NCBI GenBank assembly: GCA_025642075.2 | Contig: JAODUO010000064.1 | Location: forward strand, 467,501-531,500 | Source: Ridgeia piscesae | Taxonomy: Eukaryota > Annelida > Polychaeta > Sabellida > Siboglinidae | DNA length: 64,000 nt | Direction: 5' to 3' | Shown here: in pieces, positions 24,301 to 31,562 of the stretch | How positions within the stretch are numbered: the first letter of the stretch is position 1 | How the letters are laid out: each line of letters starts with the position of its first letter | The notes under the pieces: generated by a model | Seen by the model: the letters and a program-made list of their open reading frames with translations, nothing else | Databases searched by the model: none | Told to the model about the DNA's origin: nothing | Made by a program: the position numbers and the translations under genes

Positions 24301-26636
24301 GCTGTGTTCTTCAGACATGTAACTGACTGAGTGTTGTTGAGCAGTGACAGCCATGTTATTCAGACATGTAACTGACTGAGTGTTGTTGAGAGCAGTGACA
24401 GCTGTGTTCTTCAGACATGTAACTGACTGAGTGTTGTTGACAGCAGTGACAGCCCGATGTTACTTCAGACATGTAACTGACTGAGTGTTGTTGAGAGCAG
24501 TGACAGCTGTGTTCTTCAGACATGTAACTGACTGAGTGTTGTTGAGACAGTGACAGCCATGTTATTCAGACATGTAACTGACTGAGTGTTGTTGAGAGCA
24601 GTGACAGCTGTGTTCTTCAGACATGTAACTGACTGAGTGTTGTTGAGCAGTGACAGCTGTGTTCTTCAGACATGTAACTGACTGAGTGTTGTTGAGAGCA
24701 GTGACAGCTGTGTTCTTCAGACATGTAACTGACTGAGTGTTGTTGAACAGTGACAGCCATGTTATTCAGACATGTAACTGACTGAGTGTTGTTGAGAGCA
24801 GTGACAGCTGTGTTCTTCAGACATGTAACTGACTGAGTGTTGTTGAGCAGTGACAGCCGTGTTATTCAGACATGTAACTGACTGAGTGTTGTTGAGCAGT
24901 GACAGCTGTGTTCTTCAGACATGTAACTGACTGAGTGTTGTTGAGCAGTGACAGCTGTGTTCTTCAGACATGTAACTGACTGAGTGTTATTGAGCAGTGA
25001 CAGTTGTTGTTATTCAGACATGTAACTGACTGAGTGTTGTTGAGCAGTGACAGCTGTGTTATTCAGACATGTAACTGACTGAGTGTTGTTGTGAGCAGTG
25101 ACAGCTGTGTTCTTCAGACGTGTAACTGACTGAGCATTGTTGAGCAGTACGACTGTGTAACTGACTGGGGTGTTTTGCAGGACTGTCGCATGGAACTGCT
25201 GAGTGTTGTTCAGAACGTGTTTAGACTGTTGACTGAGGGTTGATGAGCAGTGACAGTCGTGTTATTCAGACGTGTAACTGACTGAGCATTGTTAGTAAAA
25301 GCCTTGTTATTCAGACGTGTAACTGTTGTGTGTTATTCAGACGTGTAACTGTTGTGTGTTGTTGTGTGTTGTTGTGCAGCGATGCAGCATGCGCCAGAAG
25401 ACACCAACACGCGGGCGGCAGACATGTGGAGCTACGCCATCTTGATGTGGGAACTGGCCACTAGGGAGGTGCCATTTGCGGACATGTCCCCCATGGAGAC
25501 AGGCATGAAGGTCAGTCTTGTGTCAGTCTGTCGTTGACTCCAGTTACTGCCCAGAGAGGGAGAGACAGGCATGACAACTTCTCTTTCTAGAATCTTTTGT
25601 CTGGCATCTCTTATGAACCCTAAAACCAATAGAAAAAGATTAAAATTTCTACAAAATAAACCATTATTTTTGTCTTATGAAGGAAGGATCTCAGAATAAT
25701 GATTGAGTTTGGTGGCCAAGGTGCAAGCAGTTTGTGAGGAAACCGTGAACATAACATGTGCGTACCGCATTCACACAAACGCAGCTTGGTCATAGTAAAC
25801 ATCTATATTCCAGTAGCTGCGTAGAGTGAGTGAAGGCTGACGTGTAGGTGTCACTCCTACTGCCAGTTGTCTACATTAACAGCTGTCAAGAGCAAATGAC
25901 AGAGTCACAGACCACCAGGTGCAATTAAATACAGTCACTGGTCAAATTAGAGAAAACAAAAATGTAAAATATAGTTACTACATATGGACAGATAGATGTG
26001 ATGTAACAGGTACACACTGTCAGTCCAAACTCCTGTTTCCGGGCTGGTTTCCTTAAACATAATTTACTTGAAAGAAATGTAGATTACACTTCTGGTACGT
26101 GTCTGGTCATGTAGGTTTATACAGTTCTAAAATACATTAATTGTTACGTGACGGAGAACGTTTGGTTGGTATCACATAATCTTTGGGCAAACACCACCTA
26201 TATTGGCACCACCAATTTATTAAACGTGTTAATGCAAATTGATATTAATAGACACTTTGATTTAAGAATTGCAAGTTTCACATGACTTGGTTTGAACCAG
26301 TACTAGATGCATAGTTGTCCACTGTGTCATGAGACCCAGTCTTAATGACCACGTCTGGTTCACACTCAAACACGAGGCCACTAGGTGGCAGTTGGTGAAG
26401 TTGTTGAATCATGTTAAACTATTGATACTAAAAATGTCATCTGATGTCTTATGATGATTGTTGCTTCCTGCTGTGACTCACAGGTGGCGCTAGAAGGTCT
26501 GCGCATCACCATCCCGCCCGGCATCTCGTCCCAAATGTCCCGTCTCATACGCATATGCATGAATGAAGACCCTGGGAAACGACCCCGATTCGACATGATC
26601 ATCCCGATCCTGGAAAAGATGAAATCGGCTATGTAA
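1212..26636 (+). CDS. ILK: integrin-linked kinase gene (first coding exon missing upstream)
   Basis: ILK is the pseudokinase scaffold of the ILK-PINCH-parvin complex at integrin adhesions. Its N-terminal ankyrin repeats bind PINCH, and its kinase-like domain binds parvin and links integrin beta tails to actin. Visible exons: 1212-1377, 10174-10269, 11827-11923, 12323-12403, 13099-13184, 13716-13825, 14208-14329, 15777-15898, 22760-22857, 25380-25510 and 26484-26636, plus an extra exon at 17834-17914. They total about 1,260 nt (420 codons). The roughly 30 N-terminal residues seen in other ILKs are not found in 1-1211, so exon 1 should lie upstream. Ankyrin segments ([19 protein letters not shown]), the HSGID linker and the C-terminal PILEKM motif match the family closely. 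The HRD catalytic Asp is absent ([12 protein letters not shown]) and DFG is replaced by DYK, as expected for this pseudokinase. The exon at 22760 carries a frameshift as assembled. Confidence 0.95.
1572..2937. repeat. 25-bp minisatellite (ccattgatactgtatttctacccgt), about 55 copies
   Basis: Near-perfect tandem units with A/G and T/C variants (acccg, gcccg, acccatccag). The minus strand reads open ([15 protein letters not shown] peptides) only because the unit lacks stops in those frames. It lies in the first visible ILK intron. The core tttctacccgtcca resembles the dispersed CCCGTC element at 640-775 and 8538-8625. Confidence 0.95.
3283..6205. repeat. 24-bp minisatellite (gtgctagtacagtatagtgtgtgg), about 120 copies
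   Basis: The unit length is a multiple of 3, so plus-strand frames read [12 protein letters not shown] octapeptides; these are not genes. The array is interrupted at 5465-5640 by degraded sequence that includes a copy of the array's own 3' flank. The second half is enriched in shortened 20-bp units (acagtagtgtgtgggtgcta). Confidence 0.95.
6206..7796. other. ILK intron, mostly unique sequence
   Basis: AT-rich with no coding signature. A short run of cactcagtgt/ctgtcagt repeats occurs at about 7105-7205. Open frames here lack any family resemblance. Confidence 0.6.
7797..7905. repeat. pentanucleotide satellite (GGTAC)n, about 21 copies
   Basis: A perfect run of ggtac from about 7799 to 7903. 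Every unit contains the self-complementary GTAC, so both strands can form extended hairpins. Intronic. Confidence 0.97.
8538..8625 (+). repeat. MITE-like element, copy 2 (CCCGTC-rich)
   Basis: Starts tagagacccatccacccgtc, then atttggatgggtaaa, and includes gatgggtagaaatatgggtg, the reverse complement of the 25-bp satellite core. It is the inverse-oriented relative of 640-775. Confidence 0.5.
8757..8836. repeat. dispersed direct repeat, copy 1
   Basis: Shares ggcttaacagttaacatcc, tgactggcaa and gcat.aagccctg with 9410-9478, so it is an 80-bp direct repeat separated by about 650 bp. Origin unknown. Confidence 0.7.
9117..9152. repeat. (AG)n microsatellite
   Basis: About 18 perfect AG dinucleotides. 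Confidence 0.95.
9262..9350. repeat. 7-bp satellite (CCTACTG)n, about 12 copies
   Basis: Perfect heptamer run in an ILK intron. Because 7 is not a multiple of 3, all three frames read the same 7-residue repeat (TAYCLLP). Confidence 0.95.
9410..9478. repeat. dispersed direct repeat, copy 2
   Basis: Second copy of the 8757-8836 segment, with small deletions (for example tccatgtccacc for tccgtgtgtccaac). Confidence 0.7.
9479..10173. other. ILK intron, unique sequence before exon 3
   Basis: No repeats or coding signal recognised, apart from the polypyrimidine/acceptor ctgctgcag at the end. Confidence 0.5.
10174..10269 (+). CDS. ILK: ILK coding exon 3, ankyrin repeat 3
   Basis: Acceptor ctgctgcag, donor gtcagt; phase 0-0, 96 nt. 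Encodes [15 protein letters not shown] followed by [17 protein letters not shown], nearly identical in pattern to the third ILK ankyrin repeat. It follows an 8.8-kb intron filled with tandem repeats. Confidence 0.95.
10270..10689. other. ILK intron, unique sequence
   Basis: AT-rich intron without recognised features between the exon 3 donor and the 37-38-bp array. Confidence 0.5.
10690..11826. repeat. 37-38-bp minisatellite ending at the ILK exon 4 acceptor
   Basis: Units start gtgttgaggtctcctgtttg and continue agatgtgtgtgttaagt, about 30 copies, with an older half (tcttcctg/tcttcttg) and a newer half (tctcctg). The final unit reads gtgttgaggtctcttgcag, and the exon starts at the next base. 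The real 3' splice site is therefore a variant unit. Confidence 0.93.
11827..11923 (+). CDS. ILK: ILK coding exon 4, ankyrin repeats 4-5
   Basis: Acceptor tctcttgcag, donor gtaggg; phase 0 start, phase 1 end. Encodes [20 protein letters not shown] then [12 protein letters not shown]. The acceptor is the last, modified unit of a 37-38-bp minisatellite that ends exactly at this exon. Confidence 0.94.
11924..12322. other. ILK intron, unique sequence
   Basis: AT-rich and non-coding; starts with gtagggcaggg and ends in ttgttccccccag. Confidence 0.5.
12323..12403 (+). CDS. ILK: ILK coding exon 5, ankyrin-kinase linker
   Basis: Acceptor ccccccag, donor gtaagt; phase 1-1, 81 nt. Encodes [20 protein letters not shown] then LGYKTRS, corresponding to the linker after the ankyrin repeats (RIPYKD...W..TTR region of vertebrate ILK). 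Confidence 0.92.
12541..13036. repeat. 16-bp minisatellite (cacacacgtccctgta), about 31 copies
   Basis: CA-rich repeat open in many frames on both strands (THVPVHT / MCVYRDV peptides), which are artefacts. It lies between ILK exons 5 and 6 and stops about 60 bp before the next acceptor. Confidence 0.95.
13099..13184 (+). CDS. ILK: ILK coding exon 6, start of pseudokinase domain
   Basis: Acceptor tgttgcag, donor gtaagt; phase 1 start, phase 0 end. Encodes [20 protein letters not shown] then RIVSTHSGD. The HSGID..QLN segment is diagnostic for ILK, and SGE/SGD precedes the degenerate glycine-rich loop. Confidence 0.94.
13485..13567. repeat. 13-bp satellite (gatgtaggctagt), about 6 copies
   Basis: Short tandem run with g/a and a/g variants in the intron between exons 6 and 7. 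Confidence 0.9.
13716..13825 (+). CDS. ILK: ILK coding exon 7, pseudokinase N-lobe
   Basis: Acceptor cctggcag, donor gtatgt; phase 0 start, phase 2 end. Encodes [16 protein letters not shown] with the VAIK-like lysine (IVAKIL), then [12 protein letters not shown], the helix-C region with the conserved Glu. Confidence 0.95.
13826..14207. other. ILK intron, unique sequence
   Basis: AT-rich, non-coding, ending in a tgtgtcatgtgctgtag acceptor with short tgtcatgtgtcgtg repeats. Confidence 0.5.
14208..14329 (+). CDS. ILK: ILK coding exon 8, pseudokinase hinge
   Basis: Acceptor gctgtag, donor gtacga; phase 2 start, phase 1 end. Encodes [18 protein letters not shown] then [15 protein letters not shown], the strand 4-5/hinge region. 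A (TGAG)n array begins about 35 bp after the donor. Confidence 0.95.
14366..15361. repeat. (TGAG)n satellite, about 1 kb, with higher-order copies
   Basis: Tetranucleotide GAGT/TGAG array with embedded GT-rich stretches. A unique-looking insert (gagcgagccagtgatccagc) occurs twice, at about 14,557 and 14,859, implying a roughly 300-bp higher-order duplication. The minus strand reads THSLTHSL open for 360 codons, which is an artefact. Confidence 0.95.
15362..15776. other. ILK intron, unique sequence
   Basis: No coding or repeat structure recognised; ends at acceptor ttcttgcag. Confidence 0.5.
15777..15898 (+). CDS. ILK: ILK coding exon 9, pseudo-catalytic loop
   Basis: Acceptor ttcttgcag, donor gtaagt; phase 1 start, phase 0 end. 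Encodes [30 protein letters not shown] and [10 protein letters not shown]. The position of the kinase HRD motif reads IPNM, so no catalytic Asp is present, consistent with the ILK family. The last 30 or so coding bases plus the donor are amplified downstream as a roughly 77-bp tandem array. Confidence 0.95.
15866..16745 (+). repeat. 77-bp array made of the ILK exon 9 3' end plus its donor, about 11 copies
   Basis: Each unit holds atgtacctcaacagcaaaca and tgtcatg followed by gtaagtgac, identical to the exon 9 end and its 5' splice site, then an intronic part (tcatctacacacccttagtt). Donors recur at 15899, 15976 and so on, 75-77 bp apart. The last unit is degraded (acacgcattgataaatgac). Because 77 is not a multiple of 3, use of a downstream donor would shift the frame. 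Confidence 0.95.
16746..17368. other. ILK intron, unique sequence
   Basis: AT-rich, with no feature recognised. Confidence 0.5.
17369..17745. repeat. 18-bp minisatellite (tgtgtcactgtcacagcc), about 20 copies
   Basis: Units alternate cacagcc and cactgca. It lies 90 bp before the extra ILK exon at 17834. The cactgtcacag in each unit is acceptor-like, but the match to the real acceptor atttcag is weak. Confidence 0.93.
17834..17914 (+). CDS. ILK: ILK-like extra exon, diverged duplicate of the DFG-region exon
   Basis: An open 81-nt block lies between acceptor atttcag and donor gtaggg, phase 0-0 (27 codons). It reads [20 protein letters not shown] then DGVVISG. The true exon at 22760 reads [20 protein letters not shown]. 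The two share IDEDL, then A-(K/R)-I-(N/S)-(V/M)-(D/A)-D and K-(Y/F). Phase 0-0 permits inclusion before exon 22760. It does not permit clean replacement, because the next exon (25380) needs phase 1. It could be a cassette exon, a decayed alternative exon or a dead duplicate. Confidence 0.6.
17915..19767. other. ILK intron, unique sequence
   Basis: AT-rich and non-coding. No exon with ILK homology was found between the extra exon and the 21-bp array. Confidence 0.5.
19768..22735. repeat. 21-bp minisatellite (gttgatctatgtcatggctct), about 140 copies in three subfamilies
   Basis: Subfamily 1 (19,768-20,080) has gttacaactgt, subfamily 2 (20,080-20,440) has gtcacagctgt, and subfamily 3 (20,440-22,735) has gtcatggctct/gtcatggctgt with recurrent 29-bp units containing acatttgtatgttatgg. 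The 21-bp length keeps frames open (VDLCHGS, LIYVMAL). It ends 24 bp before ILK exon 10. Confidence 0.95.
22760..22857 (+). CDS. ILK: ILK coding exon 10, DFG-equivalent segment, frameshifted as assembled
   Basis: Acceptor acactgtag, donor gtacaa. Encodes [20 protein letters not shown] then KGSV, then a TAA at 22832. From 22830 the next frame gives YNPAWLAPE, which matches the family APAWVAPE block. The exon is 98 nt, while joining to exon 25380 requires 100 (phase 0 to 1). About 2 nt are therefore missing near 22828-22833. ADYK replaces kinase DFG; other ILKs have ADVK. Confidence 0.88.
22858..23029. other. ILK intron, short unique sequence
   Basis: 172 bp of AT-rich intron between the exon 10 donor (gtacaa) and the 49-51-bp array. 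Confidence 0.5.
23030..25320. repeat. 49-51-bp minisatellite upstream of ILK exon 11, about 45 copies
   Basis: Units read acatgtaactgactgagtg, ttgttgagcagtgacagc, tgtgttcttcag. Two forms (gagcag...ccatgttattcag and gagagcag...ctgtgttcttcag) often alternate, giving a roughly 100-bp higher-order unit. The tgttgttgagcagtgacagc portion mirrors the true acceptor and exon start tgttgttgtgcagcgatgc. Sequence at 25,130-25,260 is scrambled. Confidence 0.94.
25380..25510 (+). CDS. ILK: ILK coding exon 11, pseudokinase C-lobe
   Basis: Acceptor gttgtgcag, donor gtcagt; phase 1 start, phase 0 end. Encodes [20 protein letters not shown], then [13 protein letters not shown] and [11 protein letters not shown]. 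This is the C-lobe helix F region of ILK (PEDTN.R.ADMWS). The acceptor context is closely mimicked by every unit of the upstream 49-51-bp array. Confidence 0.96.
25511..26483. other. ILK last intron, unique sequence
   Basis: AT-rich, non-coding, no repeats recognised. Confidence 0.5.
26484..26636 (+). CDS. ILK: ILK terminal coding exon 12
   Basis: Acceptor ctcacag; phase 0; stop TAA at 26634. Encodes [20 protein letters not shown], then [19 protein letters not shown] and LEKMKSAM. Matches the ILK C-terminus (IPPGIS, MNEDP.KRP.FDM). The 3' UTR follows. Confidence 0.96.
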   Translation: MALEGLRITIPPGISSQMSRLIRICMNEDPGKRPRFDMIIPILEKMKSAM

Positions 26637-26989
26637 TCTGGTAGAGGCTGTGCATGTGAAGGCTTCAGTCAGCAAAATGGTTGGCAATGGTGACATTTGT
26701 TGCATTTGTGGTAGTTAAGGTGGGAGGCTGACCGGATAGAGGACGGGTAGAGGTCGTCAGAAGGGAATCTTTGTACTCGTTCTGGAACAAGTTCAGGTGT
26801 GTGTGTCAGGTGAGTCTGAGAACTGACTGTGTCTCATGACACCAACTGTAGACACTCTGTGGACAAAGGTGGTGTCAGTAATGGCTCACAAATGTTCTTA
26901 TTTGCCAGTGGTTTTACTGCAGGACATTTATTGACAAGTTATTTAAGATGTGCATGTTTCAATGTAGCATGTAAATGTTTTGTGTATAT

Positions 26990-26995
26990 AATAAA
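26990..26995 (+). terminator. poly(A) signal for ILK
   Basis: A canonical AATAAA lies 354 bp after the ILK stop. The sequence after the stop is non-coding and AT-rich, as expected of a 3' UTR. Longer alternative 3' ends cannot be excluded. Confidence 0.6.
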
Positions 26996-27628
26996 CTAAT
27001 GGAAATATTAGTGCCTCGGTAGAGCTAGAGAAAATGTAGTTGTTGTGGAAAAAGTAGTCATGCATATTTCATGTTTATGTAATTTATATGTCATGTATAT
27101 GTCATGCATATTTCATGTTTATGTACGTAAACGTGGCACGTTTGAATAATGTGGCAAATGATATTTTTGTACCAGTGAAATGTGTGTTATCGTACAGTTA
27201 TCAACGTAAAGTTGTGATGCATGGAAAGAAGACTTGTGCAGTTGTCAGGTTCAGATGTTCATCCAATGTCAGGTGACAGTACAGGGCCATAACAATTTGT
27301 ACATTTTGTGTAGCCTGTCATGATTAATGAGTCTGAGTGGTTATGCCATCCACTGAAGCAGTGTCTGCCCACTTGTGTATTGTTTGTTAGTCAGTCTGTT
27401 TACTTGACCAAACATTTGAGGTCTTTGTTTGCGACAGAATCATTCAACCATGTCCAGGGGTGGTCAGTTTACCTGTGTGCCTTTGTGTTTCTTGTTGACA
27501 ACAAATACCATGTTTTGTGTGTCCACGAAATGTAGCTAGCTCAATTGCATGTCACTTGTTACATTTGCAACATCGCATAGATATGGTAGATTTATATTGT
27601 GTGACATTTGGGTAGACCTACTTTGGAA

Positions 27629-27885
27629 GTGTTGATCAGAGTTATGATGGCCATGAGTATGGTTACCCTTGTTTGAGATTAGTTACATTTGAGCATAGAT
27701 CTTTATGCAAGATGGTTAGGTGCTGCCTGTCTGTAATGTACAAGAATCAATGGAAAAGTGTTGATCAGAGTTATGATGGCCATGAGTATGGTTACCCTTG
27801 TTTGAGATTAGTTACATTTGAGCATAGATCTTTATGCAAGATGGTTAGGTGCTGCCTGTCTGTAATGTACAAGAATCAGTGCAGA
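27629..27885. repeat. 129-bp tandem duplication
   Basis: The segment beginning gtgttgatcagagttatgat occurs twice head to tail (27629 and 27758) with almost no divergence, ending near caagaatcaatgg/caagaatcagtgc. Both copies carry the same short open frame (MRLVTFEHRSLCKMVRCCLS), which is duplicated sequence and not evidence of a gene. Confidence 0.9.
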
Positions 27886-30394
27886 CAGCAAGTCGGTAGT
27901 ACGCCTGTATTATGCCATGTATAATTGCTGGTCCACCTACAAACACAACCAGTGTTGTGACCAGGTGTTTGACAGGACTGTGCTGCTGTAAAACAAACTT
28001 TGCCATGAATTTTAAGAGATTAATTACATTTCTCAGTATGAATTGTTTTCTTATTGCCCATATTGGTATTGTGCTGTTTTGCCATTCCAATAGACGTGTG
28101 TGGAAGACTGCTGGCATACTGCTGTTATCACAACATCACATATTCAATCATTATTGTTAAAATTGTGTTCTTATATACTGAAGCCTGATGCAGATTTTGT
28201 GCTAATGATAGTTTAATTTAGCTGCTGAAAGTGTAATTAACAAACACCAACATGTTTTTTATGAAACTGAACTATTAATTTATGTTTGTATTTTGGAATA
28301 GTCTCAATATATATGTTTGCTTCACAGTGTAATTGCATGTTTATGATATGTATACATGCAATTGAATTTATAAGCAGATATAACTATTTGGAGGATTCGT
28401 GTATTGTACACAATTTATGTTGACATCTTGTTATTGTTGTACATTGCACTAGAGTCGGAGTTGAACAGACACTGACACTGCCTTACAATTAGTACATAAC
28501 GATGTCTTAATTCATAAATGACAAAGATTAATATATTAATTATCTATTTAACACTGATGGTAATGGTAAATCAAAAGAAAATCTAACTAGAATGTGCCTG
28601 TAATGATGACGTTTGAACAGGTGATTGTTAGCATGTTACCATTACTAACATTGGTATGGTTTTGAATACTTGGAACAAAACAGTTGGTTATACGTTTACA
28701 CTGGCATATATATTGATATTAACAAAGCTGCAATGGTTATATTGCATTATGTTTACATATTATATACAGTCATGCCTCATATTTCCAATCTTCAATAATC
28801 CACACGTTTTGCGTGGGAACCATCTTGATAGCATGTATAATAAGGTATCCCGCTTATCTGCACGTTTTGTTTATCTGACCAAAAACATTGAGAATCTAAG
28901 TGAACACATATGTGAGACATGAATGTCTATCATAATATAGTAACATATTTAAATTATCAGCTATTGTACAAGAGTATATCTATATAAGAGGATATATGTG
29001 TAAGAAGATATTAGTTAGAAAATGTCTTAGTGTAAACCGCTTATTTAATACTATTAAATGTTTTTTGTATGAACAGTGTGTGTTGAGTTTGATCATTCAT
29101 GTTAAATGTGTATGTGCAATACATAATGTTTATATTTGTCAGGAACCCATAAGAAAAATGTTTGATTTATCCATTGTCTGGAGGGTGTGGGCTGAACTTG
29201 GAGTGTACAGTCGGCCAGTGTTGACATCACCTGACTTATGTGCTTGAGGGATATCGAGTCTCAGCAGGTGCCATTTGAAGTTTTGTTTTGTGAATCAGTT
29301 GATAGAAGAGTGGAAGTAGACCGCCAAATCAAGACGAAACACCAGTAACATATTGAAAGCAAAACACGCACAGTTTCTAGGCTATTATTATCATGAGAAA
29401 GAACAAGCTGTAACATTGTAACAACATGAAAGATAAAAGGGAAAATCCTACTGGCGAGTCGAAATGTGGACGTTATCAGCAAGTGGTAGGCAGAAATTGA
29501 AAATGTAACGTGCGCTGATGTAAGAAGCTTCATTTAACGTCGGTTTATATGTGAATTTCATAACATCAGCTCGTCTGAGCTATTTTCCGACAAACAAATG
29601 TATAAAATACGGATAAAATTAGTAAAATCAAAAATACATGCATGTAGACAATTACAATATATACCTGTTCATTAAGTTTGACAACGAGCGGTGTGTGATC
29701 CAAGAACGACCAAACACCTCGTGCTCGGCAAAGGATATCTACATAATTAGATACAAGCCCCAGAGACTAGTGCAAAGACACGACACAGTCACACACTACA
29801 TTGCACGGGCCTAGGCTATGGTGACGATAGCCTCAGCGACAGACTGACAGTTAAGCCATGAATACGACTGAGACAACTGCGCGAACTAGTGTCTAAGTAG
29901 GTAGGTGAACTGTCTCTCAACTTTCTGCTTGAACAAGTTAATTATAGACTGTATTTGTCGTAAGCGCATGCAGGCACGGCATAAATCGGACATGGATGCA
30001 GTAAACAGTATATAAACACATTGATTGTGTGATAATAACCGCATGTAACGGTTTTGTCACCGTAAAATTACAAGCATAGTCGCTACGGTACTCATAATTT
30101 GAAGATTTGTAGTTAAGAACATAATAATGATTAGGCCTACACTAACAGTAAAAATTTTGACTAGTAGTCTAGCTTCATTGTGCAGTGGTGCGTTACTTTT
30201 GTCGCAAAAGCGCAGTATTTTGTTGCGTGAGAAGACACGATAGGTATCATAGCTATCACGTACTAACACAGAATACCACATCATACATAATATAGCATCA
30301 CATTTTTAACACTGAGTTTTCATTAAAAAATTGCATACCTCCTAAATAACCTATCGTGTATCTTAATCATTCCAGATGATACGTGACGTGAACA
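27886..30394. other. intergenic, no gene recognised
   Basis: AT-rich sequence downstream of ILK. Short open frames on both strands lack conserved motifs. No rRNA, tRNA or transposon protein was recognised. Confidence 0.5.
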
Positions 30395-30784
30395 ATGGCT
30401 CCAACTCCATGTGTGCGGAATATACTCCATGCAAGTCAACCCAGACGGTGCACCAGGCGATTAAGCCCCGTTGTGCTCGTGTCGACCGTTGCGCTTCTGT
30501 CTGTGGATACGCCTGTTCTAAAGACACGCTACTTCTCTATGAGTGGTTTGTATAGCTACGCCATCAGTTTGTCTTCTGGCTTCAAGACCCGTGACCTGCA
30601 TGAAACCATCAATGACTTTGACGACGATGACATTGATGTTCCCGATTTACCGTTACACATACCGTTTACACACCGACGGAGACCATGTTCTGTTATCGAC
30701 CCGCCCATCGTATGACGACACGCGCGAGACATCAAATTCAACGACGTGAATGTGGTACGTAATCACCCATCAGATACATGGACC
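30395..30784 (+). other. open frame upstream of and in frame with the PGAP4-like pseudogene
   Basis: An ATG at 30395 opens a 106-codon frame ending at TGA 30713-30715. The same frame then stays open into the pseudogene (RHARDIKFNDVNVVRNHPSD). It contains an acidic stretch (DFDDDDIDVPDLP). This may be 5' UTR or an N-terminal extension interrupted by one stop. No family was recognised. Confidence 0.35.
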
Positions 30785-31562
30785 ATGTGGTTTGAACGAA
30801 CCCGGCGGAATCACGTGTACGTCACATACGCGTTGACGTTTCTTGTCATACTGCTGATATTGTTTAGAAATTCGCCGTTCTCGCTTTATTTCGTCGGCTG
30901 GTCGAAACAGAAACTCGTCGAGAAGGCCGCCACTGCGAACGAGCTGAAGTTTCGCGAGGCGGCACGGTATATGAGCGGACTTAACAAGGACAAGTCGAGT
31001 GCCTTCTACGGCCCACTGCTGCAAGATGCCGTGGACCTCACGGTGGCCGTCGTCACAGTGAAGCGGTCCGGAGGCAAGCACTCACTCGGCTACCTCACCC
31101 AGGTCGTCGCCGAACTGGACAAAATCTTCAAATCCGACGTCCACTTCAAGAAGGCGATGTTCATATGTAACACATTCGCTGGGCCAGACGGAGGACTTGG
31201 CGCGATACTTCCCCGTCGAAGTACAAGACGTTTTTGTGCGGTGCTCTGTATAGCATTCTCGTCGCCATCGTCCGACAGGACGTGTACGCCGTGCAGCTTT
31301 TGTCCGCCTACTTCTACGGCGTGTCCCCGGCGCCTCACTGCTGCTCGCCGGCCATTCTCTTTAACGCCGAGACGGCCATCGAGATCAGCAGCCACCTGGC
31401 GACGACGACGTGCAACAGCAGACTCTCGCTATGTTGCAGTTCGCGCACACTTAGGGCTTCACCACGCTGCTGGTGCAGCCGAACGTCGTCAGACATATTG
31501 GGTTTATTTCGACGCTGAAAGGCATTTCTGACGTTCCAGAACAGTTCGCTTTTCCCCCTTAG
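30785..31562 (+). pseudogene. PGAP4/TMEM246-like GPI GalNAc-transferase pseudogene
   Basis: PGAP4 is a Golgi transmembrane enzyme that adds GalNAc to GPI-anchor glycans. The ATG at 30785 starts MWFERTRRNHVYVTYALTFL, then VILLILF, a type II signal anchor. LTVAVVTVKRSGGKHSLGYL, TQVVAELDKIF and MFICNTF match the PGAP4 N-terminal catalytic part. Near 31190-31215 the frame shifts and resumes with KYKTFLCGALYSIL, the C-terminal region, so the central part holding the catalytic acidic motif is missing. A second shift follows SSHLATT. An in-frame TAG at 31452 precedes FTTLLVQPNVVRHIGFISTL, which matches the family VEPNLVKHIG block. The end is at TAG 31560. The lack of introns fits a gene family with single-exon coding. 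It is broken at three points at least. Confidence 0.8.
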
